This document shows, piece by piece, positions 33,373 to 64,000 of a stretch of 64,000 nucleotides of DNA (its first letter is position 1; each line of letters begins with the position of its first letter). Origin of the DNA: Mytilus edulis (taxonomy: Eukaryota; Mollusca; Bivalvia; Mytilida; Mytilidae). The stretch lies in assembly GCF_963676685.1 (NCBI RefSeq), contig NC_092349.1, forward strand, positions 78,132,604-78,196,603, read 5' to 3'. Both the position numbers and the translations under genes were made by a program. A model generated the notes under the pieces. The model ran no database searches, had not been told where the DNA came from, and saw only the letters and a program-made list of their open reading frames with translations.

Positions 33373-36033
33373 GAGTAACTATGTAACAATCTGTTTCTCT
33401 AATGATTAAAAAATACATTTTCTTTTTTTGTTAACCGAAAATCCCCTTCGAGTGCCTTTCACATTGCACGAAGTTGTCAATTTCATTAACACCAGGGTTG
33501 AGATCAATATCGTTGCAGCTACGTATCAATATATATGCAGCAGCAAGTCTATAGATACACGTTCAATAGTCAGAATCTACGTAGCACTACGTAGCAGCTG
33601 CGACATTGAACGCGGCCCTGTTGTAGCATATTTTGATACATCCAGTTAGCTAAAAAGGTCATGACCCTTAAAATCATCCAATGATCTTCTGAGATCACCG
33701 GCAACCACACGTTGATTAAATTTTTTTATACAATGGGTTCCGAAAGGGATAAATTTCCATAGAATTAGAGAAATATAAATAACTTGTACATGTACACTGA
33801 TACATATAATGCATGATATACATTTCGGTGAAAAGCTCAGTAGAGCTTATCTTATGTCCTTATTTTTGCAAACCTATAAATACCTATATTTTGTTCACTC
33901 TTTATCAAGGTTATCTATTTATTGTTTTATTTACATCAATGTTAGCAGATGCGCCTAAATGCCTTTAAAGATTGTATGAAGAAGGCATATGCGATACATT
34001 TAAAATAATGCAGAAAACTAAATCCTTTTTTATAACCGTCTCCATATTAGTTCGAGACCTAAGTTCCGAAGGCCATTAAGATGAAATGTCTCGAAGCAAT
34101 TAAAAAAAGGAACGAAGATACCTGACTACCTTCATTCGTTCAGCAGTGATTAACATTATACTTCTGTTTCCTATTCATAGCATATATCAAACGTATACAA
34201 TATTAAACAATAGATTATGGTACTTATACATCCTTGGCTTTCGAATATTCGAGTGTTTCCGATGATATTTAATCAAGAAAAGTACTTCGGAGACACCAAC
34301 TTTATAATGGCTGTTTTTATATTTGTCTTTTTAACTAAATTTAGCACGTAAGACAAACTATCATCGTAATGTATCAATTTATAGTTTTATAAAATTTTGA
34401 TCTAACAAACTTACCTTGAACAAATAAATGTACTCTCAACATAAAATATATTTATAATTTAAACATGTAGATGAATTCGTTACATCACGTTTGTACAATT
34501 TATAATAGCTATTTACAAATTGTACAACATGTCAATAGTATAACCCGAAGAAAGGTGACTTAAGTGACTTTTACAATAACTCGCAAAACAATTATCGCCA
34601 AGTTTCGCAGGAGTACAATAATTATCGGATTAGTTTTTGTTAATTACTGAAATTTAAAAACTATTTGGGTGTTAGAAATAAAGAAACATGATATTTAAGA
34701 ATAAAGAAACATTTAAAATAAGAAATTTTCTTTTCAGAACTAAAAGAGAAATATTCAATCTAAACAAGAGTTTATATGAAGCTGTTTGCGAATTATAGTA
34801 AAAATTCCTAATGTCCACTTTTCTTCCAGTTATAATTATGACGCTATTTCATAATGGGCAAAAATATTTTGACCTCAAAATCCCTTTCTACCTTTTAAAA
34901 TAAATGGGGTGAAAATATGTTCTCTTAGTTTTCAAATTATAATAAACCAAAACCCAGCTGGAAATTTGAGGATAAAATCATGCATATTCGACTTTTTTTG
35001 AAGCGTTCACAGGATTATTAGGTTGATATTCATCTTTTGCAACTAATTCTAACTATTTTAGCCTGTTATTTATTTTTTGTGATAAAAAAAGAGTTGCTTG
35101 ATTTAAATTCTGTTCTATTTTGATATATTTTATAACACCAATCGTATATTCATCGTTCTACAATACAATTTACCGATGTGCCGTTTAGAGAAAGAAAGCA
35201 ATATCTGATCACATGCACAACACATAAAAATTGTAGACATAATTTATTTTGTATGAACGGATGCAATGGTGATTGAGTGGTCTAATTAGTCCAACTACTG
35301 TATTATTAGCCTATCAACACAAAGGTTGTGATTTCGAATCCTGCATGTGACAATCTTAATTGATTGGGATTGTCAATTTTCTCACCAAAGGCCGATTGTT
35401 CTCTACAGGCACTCAGGCTTCCTCCCGTGATGAAATCTGTTCACCAGGAAAAAGCGCGAAAATGTTGAAAGTGGTATTCAAAATTAATCAAACAATCAAT
35501 CAATCAATATTTTTGTTAAACGATAAACAACTTCATATATTTAAAAACAGTATGTATGCTTATTTCGACCTTGACATACGGTAATTCTGAACACAATTGT
35601 CTATCTATGAACTCTCAGTGTTGCTCGTATGAAACAGATATATATGCCAACATAACGTACGAAATCGAAAAGGTTGAAATTGAATTTGTCTATACTGAAG
35701 GATGGTGGCGTGTTTTGTATATGCGACTTTTTGTATTTCTTTGGTTCTTATAACGTGACTCTGTACTTTAAAAGATCCCGTCAGTATGATATAGTTCTAG
35801 TTTATGTCAGTATGATATATTTCTATTATGAATTACAAAATACATTGAACCATAAAAGTCAAAATCATTCAATCGCGTAGTGGAATTAACTATTTGTGGA
35901 TTCTTATAAATTCTACATATAACCTTTGGGCTATTTTCAATCTCGGTCTATTTCTGAAATTTATTCTTACATACTTTTGATTTTTTAACCCTATATGCTA
36001 ACATTGCCTATGTAAATTTTAAAATTGTTTGTA
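33373..36033. other. AT-rich non-coding stretch
   Basis: No gene or RNA recognised. ORFs at 33428-33649 and 35360-35880 lack domains and exon context. Confidence 0.4.
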
Positions 36034-36664
36034 ACGTAACGGTACCCAAATTGCACCGAGTACCCAAATTGCACCTATTTAGCAAAACTAGCAGCGAAAA
36101 TCTTACAAGATTTCATAGAGACTAAACAATTTGTATTTTTATGATTTGATACTAAGCACATCTTTCAACATATGTAAAACTATTTAGATATGCACAAAAC
36201 GTTCACAGTATTTATCAACAGATGAAGTATTTACTGAAAAAGCAAAATGTACTGAAACGTCGCCATGCGACGTCATCAAAACGTCATCTTTTTAAAATGA
36301 GCAAATACAATATGTTACAAGTATCCATTTAAAAAATAATGAAGAGTAAGCATGGACTAATATCCAATTGTTCAAAATATTTGAAGAAATTAAACAAAAG
36401 CTCTGTTATTAGACTTTTGACGATGTGAATTTAAGCATGGATGCAATTTGGGTACTCCTCATTTCAGAATCATTGATGGTTTGGAGGTCAGTTTAGACCA
36501 ATTTTTCTATGATTCCATATGGAATAAAAATCAAATTGGTGTACCTTTATAATAAAGAAGGACACGGCTACAAAATAAACACAGAATGGACATTTTTGTC
36601 TTTATCATAAAAAAACGTAGACGAAAAAACTGTCAAAATAGGTGCAATTTGGGTACCGTCACGT
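36034..36664. mobile_element. Mariner-like MITE (TA target duplication)
   Basis: The left end is ACGTAACGGTACCCAAATTG; the reverse complement of the right end is ACGTGACGGTACCCAAATTG. TA flanks both sides (36032-36033 and 36665-36666). The subterminal motif TACCCAAATTGCACC is repeated at the left end (36060-36080), and an inverted copy lies inside at about 36440-36457. The 631 bp body has no transposase frame. Confidence 0.7.
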
Positions 36665-36884
36665 TATGCACATTGAACGACAAATCTATGTGACGTATAA
36701 AATTTTCTGACGTCAGACACACAAATCAATGAATGTGTTTGTAGATAGATGTTTTTGTGTTCTGTTAAATTGTTCCTTTTAAAATTGTTATACGATGATG
36801 GTACTGATGTACCCATATTTTGACTATTTTATTTATTGTGTCTGTTTAGTTAACGCATCAATGTAAATATAACAGAATTTGATG

Positions 36885-37095
36885 AGACTGTCATCAAAGT
36901 GAGAGGGTTAGCGCTATAAAACCAGGTTTAATCCACCATTTTCTACATTTGAAAATGCCTGTACCTAGTCAGGTATATGACAGTTCTTGTACATTCGTTT
37001 TTAATGCGTTTTGTTATTTGATTTTGCCATGTGATTATGGATTTTCCGAATTGATTTTCCTCTAAGTTCAGTATTTTTGTGATTTTACTTTTTAG
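36885..37095 (-). repeat. Dispersed repeat D copy (inverted)
   Basis: Contains AAGTGAGAGGGTTAGCGCTA, AAACCAGGTTTAATCCACCA, TTTGCCATGTGATTATGG and TTTTCCTCTAAGTTCAGTAT, the reverse complement of 61345-61560. Confidence 0.65.
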
Positions 37096-38339
37096 GTGTG
37101 ATTAAGGAATTAGTGTCAAATGTTGGGACTCCATAACGCCCTTTTTTTCTTTTCATAAAGTCTACATGTTAACCTAATATTGTTCCTTAACTAATGCTCG
37201 ATCAACTTTAAGTATCAATTTTGAATTATTAATTTGTTCAATTTCACCTAACATGCCTAAGTACATCATTAAGTCTATTAGCAAATGTAAAGTTCTTAGA
37301 ATATGATGAACTAGTTTTGATAACTAGGCATAAAACAATGACCTGTGTAAGGTAATTACTTTCCTTGATAAAAATGCAAAACTATAAGTTACTTGGGAAA
37401 TGTATGTTTTAAAGTTCAATATTAAGGATGGTCTTTCAATTGATCAATCCTATCTTTTTAACTATATTATTAATAGCCTTCAAAATAACAGTTGTCGAAT
37501 TCGCTGTTTCTGAATCTAATGCATCCTGGGTTATATTCCCAAAAGCGTACATCAAAACATTGTGTTTGGTTGAAAACGTTCTAAACAATGGAAAGTGAAA
37601 CAGTAGACGAACAATGGCAAGAAGTGGAAGATCTGTTTAAAAAGACCAGCGAAAAAATCTTGGGTTTCAAACGCCAACAGCACAAATGATGGACCAATCA
37701 AGAGACATGGCAGCTGATGGACATAAGGAAAGAGCTAAAGAAAAAGGTCTGCAACACTCAATCTGATAGACTAAAAAATAGACTGGTGGGTCAATACTCC
37801 AACTTTAATAAGGAAGTTAAGAAAGCCACCAGAAAAAAAAAGATTTCATCGAATGATTGGCTCTAGAGGCTGAAAAAGCTGCTTCAGAACAAAGAATGGG
37901 CGACCTTTATCAAATTACAAAGAAACTTTGTGGTAACAAAAGAAACACCAAGATGCCAGTAAAAGACAAACAGGGTAATTTAATAATATCTGGAAGAGAA
38001 CAAGAGAGTAGATGAAATGAACATTTCAAAGAAGTATTAAATAGGCCAAAACCAGAAACAACAGCAAACATACCCATAGCAGAACATGACTTTGAAGGAA
38101 ACATAGAAATTCCATCAAGATCAGAGATTATTAGAACAGTAAAGAGCCTTAAAAACAATAGAGCCCCAGGAAACGATAAGCTATCAGCAGAACTATTTAA
38201 AACAGATCCATCCTTAACATCGAACATTCTTCACACACCATTCAAAAAGATTTGGCAAAATATCAAGATACCTACAAACTGGTCAGAAGGTAACATCATA
38301 AGACTGGCTAAGAAAGGCGATCTCACAAACTGCAAAAAC

Positions 38340-38954
38340 TTGAGAGGAATCACCTTATTACAAATCCCAAGTAAAATTTTCACTAAAATACTAATAGACA
38401 GAATTAAAACAGCAATTGACAACAAACTCAGAAGAGAACAGGCAGGCTTTAGAAAAGGAAAGAGTTGTTGCGACCACATATTTGTGCTACGAAACATCAT
38501 CGAACAGTGCACCGAATGGCATAGACAACTGATGATTAACTTTATAGACTTTGAAAAAGCCTTTGACAGCATACACAGGGAAAGCTTATGGAAGATCTTA
38601 CGATGCTATGGAATACCATCAAAAATAGTACAACTTATCAAAAGGTTCTATACAGATTTCAGATGCACTGTGGGAACTTCATCAGACATCAGTTTTCTAG
38701 TGAAATCCGGAGTTAGACAAGGCTGTGTTATGTCTTCCCTTCTATACATAAAAGTTGTCGTTTTGGTAATGAATTCCACCATCAGCAGTAACAACACAGG
38801 CATTATGTGGACTCTTTTTAACTACCTAGAAGATCTGGACTATGCAGATTATCTGGCCTTATTGTCACATCTAGAAACACACATGCAAGACAAAACCACT
38901 AAGTTACAAAAGACTGAATATCAACATCAAGAAATCAATAGTCATGTCTCTTAA
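38340..38954 (+). pseudogene. LINE reverse transcriptase core (inactive)
   Basis: The 204-codon frame spans reverse transcriptase motifs 2 to 5. The second catalytic aspartate is replaced by tyrosine (YADY), and the frame drifts after it, so the enzyme could not work. Confidence 0.8.
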
Positions 38955-39618
38955 CACATCAGAGCCTCCTGTAGTAGATTTAAATGGGACACCCCTAGAT
39001 TGCACTTCATCTTTCACCTACTTGGGCAGTATAGTTACATCTGAAGAAGGAGCAGACAAAGACATCAGAGCCAGAATAGGAAAAGCAAGAACTGCATTTT
39101 TAAAACTAAGACACATCTGGAAGACAAGTAACATCAGTAAGAACACCAAAATTAGACTATATAACAGCTATGTACTAGCAGTGCTTCTATATGGGGCAGA
39201 ATGCTGGAGAATGACAGAAAAAGACATCAACAAGCTATCCAGCTTTCACAACAGTTGCCTTAGAAAGATCTTGAGGATATTCTGGCCTCGTAAGATCACC
39301 AACAAAGACCTCCATGAAACAACAGGATCCAACAATATGGAGACTTTATTGAAGCACAAAAAATGGAGATGGATTGGCCATGTTCTAAGAAGACCAGCGA
39401 AGGAATTGACCAGAGTCGCCCTAAAATGGACACCTGAGGGGACAAAAAAGAAAGGACGCCCCAAAACAACTTGGAGAAGAACTGTTGAAGCTGAAATGAA
39501 AGAACATGGAATCAGCTGGGGTGTAATAGAAAAGAAAGCACAGAACAGAGATGTATGGAAAGATCTAGTTCTTGCCCTATGTGCCTACGGGCATAATAAG
39601 GACCAGGTAGGTAGGTAG
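38944..39618 (+). pseudogene. LINE C-terminal region
   Basis: A 224-codon frame, shifted relative to the core frame, with SFTYLGSIVTSEEGADKDI, YNSYVLAVLLYGAECW and WRWIGHVLRRPAKELTRVAL. It continues the same protein after a frameshift. Confidence 0.8.
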
Positions 39619-39629
39619 GTAACTAGATA

Positions 39630-39830
39630 AAATAAGATGTGGTATGAGTGCAAATGAGACAACTCTCCATCCACAATCTGCACAAGTTAACCATTATAGG
39701 TCAGATTACGGTCTTCAAAACGGAGACTTTGCTCACACCAAACAGCAAGTTATAAAGGGACCCACAATGATTAGTGTTAACCCATTCAAATTGGAAAACC
39801 AACAGTCGTATAAAAACGCGAAATGATAAA
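39630..39830 (+). repeat. Dispersed repeat B copy
   Basis: Starts AGATGTGGTATGAGTGCAAA directly after the LINE tail and continues with CGGTCTTCAAAACGGAGACT and AAGTTATAAAGGGACCCACA. Confidence 0.7.
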
Positions 39831-41064
39831 CACTAATGAACAACATCAACAAACGGCCCCAACTGAATATCACATGCTAATGATTACGTTCGTCTCAACT
39901 CGGCCGATTACGTATCCTCATCTAAGGAGAGTAGCGGATTCTACCGAGGATTGCCGAATGGTAATGATTAGACTGGTATCTTCGATGAGTATACATAATG
40001 TATATTCGTAATATTTTAAGAATTATGCTATTCCTATCATCTTCTTTGAGGGCGGTTCAGATCATCAGAAAAAGAATGCTGGTTATATTGAATATATATA
40101 AATATAACAATTGATTTAAAACAGATATTAAACAAATTGTAAAAGATTCCAAATATTTTTATCTTAACTTGAAACACCGCCAAATTTAATTTATGGCACG
40201 CCGTTCTCGTCAAAGTTTTGTTGGTAATTAATTGTGTACCTTTCACGTGTAGTTTTTGTCAAAGCAAAATGTACCTAAGTGCATGGTTGACTAGGACTAG
40301 GGCATGAACATTTGGTCATCTCTCTAAGGAAAAACGACCGGTAGTAAAACCCGGCCTTGCAAGCGTTGGGTGTCCGGCCATAATTGGTACTTTATTCGGA
40401 TATTGATGTAGCCGGCTAGAGACAGTGTCACCCTCCCTTTTTCGCGTTGAAAGAAACTTAGCAGAAACTCTCTAAGAATCCGTAGGAAGTCTGGTGCAAG
40501 ATAAGATATGTCTGTCCCATATATCTTGTTCATATTAAGTTATTCTCGATCATGTTTTGGTGAGCATTACCCAAATACGATATATTTTGTTGTTTGTTGC
40601 TTACGATACTTTCATAGGGAAATATTCCATGCATATTCAGTACAACCAACCATTAAGAAGTATCCATATTGATGTGCAAAACAAAATTTGACGTTACCCG
40701 GGATTTGAGACGCAATATCGTGCTTAACGTCAATACGAAGATACTACGACATTGTTTTACAATACACAGAAAGGATCCAGAATGGATGATTAAATTTATT
40801 ATTTAAAATAGTGACTCGTTTTGTTTTGTTTTGTTTTTTATTCTTTTCTGAATCCTCTCAATTGATTGAACAAGCTTTTGCATAAAGCTTACACTTTTTC
40901 CGTTCGGAGGTGTGTAATAATTCCAAATATTGATTGGTTCATCTTTGTTTCAACATCCAATGAAAAGTAAGGTTACTTCGGCGACTTTTTGATGGGTGTG
41001 TAATTGATCTACGCCACGATTGGTCAATTCTGTCCATGTCAGCGGAGGAGATTACTGAACAAAA
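39831..41064. other. Region upstream of HPD
   Basis: Intergenic. It ends in the HPD 5' UTR. ATTGG (an inverted CCAAT box) occurs at about 40933-40937 and 41019-41023, but no convincing TATA box is placed. The start site cannot be fixed from sequence. Confidence 0.4.
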
Positions 41065-62196
<21,132 letters not shown>

Positions 62197-62986
62197 TTTG
62201 ATGAAGACCAGACGAGAGACCAGACAATCTTAAACATTCCAGGGATTCCTGAATTAACACCTACTTAATAATTAGTTAATAGCCAATTATGCCTGTTTGA
62301 AATCTCAATATTGCATAATACAAAATTGACATGAACCAGATATTTTTTTTTAAACTTTACGGCATAAAGACCATGTCACTTCATTTGAAAATCTTGTTAC
62401 AGAAATATTTTTACTGGAATTCAATCAAATCCAACCATACACTTTATAAGATATCTATGCAATAATTCGGTTGTTGACTCCCTCAGGTTCATTTTATAAT
62501 AAAAAATATTTTTTGAGAAAATATTGTTTTCAGCTATTTTTTAAATGATGCTTCTGTATGATAAATTGTCATAAGAGCTTTATAGTATCTTTATTTATGT
62601 ATTCAGATTTTTATTCATATTTTAAACCAAAGACTTTTCAGTATTTTGTTAACATATAAAATATCCGAACTACTTTCAATCAATCATCAATTTTCATGTT
62701 TTTTTTATAAACAAGAATTGGTTTGCATGTTTATTTCTTATAGATTTTAACTTCAAGCACAATTAGGTCAATAGTTCATGTAGTTGTTTAAGATTTGCAG
62801 TTCAGTTAGCACTGGTTAGTTTTATTCGTTAGGTTTCAACAAATCTTGAAATCAACTAAAATATCATGTATCAAGTAAAGTGAGAAACTCTGTGTACTCT
62901 AAGTCCTTTGTTATATGTGCTAGTCATTTTTATAACCAATCAAATTATACAGTTGCTTTGTAATTGCATTTTTTTTTAATTTTATT
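62197..62986 (+). other. HPD 3' UTR and flank
   Basis: AT-rich sequence after the HPD stop. The first AATAAA is at 62498-62503, and others occur further on, so the mRNA end is not fixed. Confidence 0.6.
62498..62503 (+). promoter_or_regulatory. HPD: Candidate HPD poly(A) signal
   Basis: The first AATAAA after the stop codon, about 300 nt downstream. Alternatives exist at later positions. Confidence 0.4.
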
Positions 62987-62990
62987 TTAA

Positions 62991-63572
62991 GGTTCATGTG
63001 GACCCTATGGCTGAAATGACCGTATTTTCACCTCAAAATTTACTCTGAGTACAGACAAACCTGTGCATCTGTAAAAAAATTCAGGTATAGCATGCCCTAG
63101 ATAAATAAATTTCAAATATGTTTTGTGTTTTAGAAAAATAAAAACTTACCAGGATTTTGCCGTGCACTTTTTTTCATTCCTCCAGAAGGTGCCAAAATAA
63201 ACTAAGTTGGGAAACAGGTTTGAGAACTTCCCCACAGGTAATTATTGAAGTGAGCTGTTTTGTTTGACATGGACATGAGATGGACAATAGATACCTGACA
63301 ATAATTGGTTATTTAAACTGTGTACCTGAGTGGACCATATCAAGGTAAACTCAACTGTTTGTTAATTTTATCATCTTCTGCAGGGACAAATAAAAGTGTA
63401 CGGTAAAATCCAGTTAAGTTATGAATTTTCTAATTCATACAATGCATTTGAATTCTATTTATCTAGGGCATGCTATGCCTTAAAACTTCTCAAAATGCAC
63501 AGGTTTGCCTGTACTCAGATTAAATTTTGAGGTGAAAATACGGCCATTTTAGCCATAGGGTCCACATGAACC
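62991..63572. mobile_element. Palindromic TTAA-flanked element downstream of HPD
   Basis: The left end is GGTTCATGTGGACCCTATGG; the reverse complement of the right end is GGTTCATGTGGACCCTATGG. Inverted arms extend about 125-130 bp, to around 63117 and 63445, with scattered mismatches. TTAA flanks both sides (62987-62990 and 63573-63576). The 582 bp element has no coding capacity. TTAA is used by piggyBac and a few other groups; the ends are not CCC, so the group is uncertain. Confidence 0.75.
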
Positions 63573-63576
63573 TTAA

Positions 63577-64000
63577 GCACTATTGCTTATTTTTGTTATT
63601 CTACACTGGTAATGTCTTGTATTAACAGCAGTATTGTATATGAATTTTTTTTTTTTTTTATCTTACTTCAAGTACTATTGCTTAATTTACTATTTCAAGC
63701 TGCTTGAAATGACAGCAGTATTATACATGTATTTAGAGTAGTCAGATTATGTTGGTAATTCTCAAGATTCAGATGATCTCTTAGCCTAATCGAAATGTTT
63801 TATCTATAAAAATCATTACAATAAAACAATCAGTTATCAAAATGAATGTGTTTTAAATACTCATTTGATAAAAGAAAATGAAATCCATATGAATAAATTT
63901 TTATTTCCACAAATTAAAAAAGTAAATGCCTGGAAAATTTCAAGAAGGTTAAGAAATATACACTCATGATAGAGCAGACATATTTGTCACTGGATTTTAG
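63577..64000. other. AT-rich flank with a TTTGTCACTGG repeat end
   Basis: No gene seen. The last 40 bases (AGACATATTTGTCACTGGAT) match the small repeat at 4.1, 5.7 and 11.4 kb. Confidence 0.5.

Larger units (their letters stand above)
37590..39625 (+). mobile_element. Decayed non-LTR retrotransposon (LINE), 5'-truncated
   Basis: The recognisable reverse transcriptase lies at 38340-38954. It has motif A region NFIDFEKAFDSIHRESLW and motif B SGVRQGCVMS. The catalytic box reads YADY instead of YADD. A +1 break near 38950 leads into a second frame (38944-39618) with YGAECWRMTEKD, RWIGHVLRR and GRPKTTWRR, the usual tail of this LINE group. Upstream (37590-38340) the reading frame is broken by several stops and shifts, and no endonuclease domain is seen. 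The copy ends in a short GGTA tandem tail (39606-39621), as in RTE-like LINEs. Dead copy; clade assignment tentative. Confidence 0.85.

Noticed and set aside
37910-38572. Two minus-strand ORFs over 100 codons
   Set aside because: Antisense shadows of the LINE reverse transcriptase.

Overview
This is an AT-rich animal nuclear window with intron-split genes, GT-AG splice sites and very dense non-autonomous transposons. The proteins and the dispersed repeats (for example the family carrying GTGGTATGATTGCCAATGAG and the family carrying GACGAAACGCGCGTCTGGCG) point to a bivalve mollusc, most likely a mussel of the genus Mytilus. The species call rests on recalled repeat motifs and was not searched.

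Three protein-coding genes can be supported. Two are intronless-in-CDS, minus-strand iodothyronine deiodinase genes (22669-23400 and 29013-29744). Each is split in a naive ORF scan by an in-frame TGA that sits where deiodinases carry selenocysteine. They lie in a roughly 4 kb segment that was duplicated in tandem (about 21.65-25.6 kb and 27.5-31.3 kb). Downstream of each stop codon, in matching positions, there is a conserved hairpin with the layout of a SECIS element (21964-22032 and 27786-27852), followed at once by a poly(A) signal. The third gene is a complete 12-exon 4-hydroxyphenylpyruvate dioxygenase (HPD) gene on the plus strand (41065-62196). It encodes 382 residues with all three iron ligands.

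Layout: 1-21.6 kb has no gene I can support, apart from a doubtful terminal exon at the left edge. It holds dispersed repeats, several MITEs, a 1 kb foldback element inserted in a degenerate ~180 bp tandem array, and a 37 bp minisatellite. 21.6-31.3 kb is the duplicated deiodinase locus. 31.3-41 kb holds repeats, retroelement fragments, a mariner-like MITE and a decayed LINE (37.6-39.6 kb). 41-62.2 kb is HPD, whose large introns are mostly nested transposons. 62.2-64 kb is the HPD 3' flank, with a TTAA-flanked palindromic element.

The genes do not form a functional cluster. Deiodinase removes iodine from tyrosine-derived iodothyronines and HPD acts in tyrosine breakdown, but nothing in the sequence shows they are linked. 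The transposons are informative because several carry clear target-site duplications, and in two cases the window itself contains the matching empty site.
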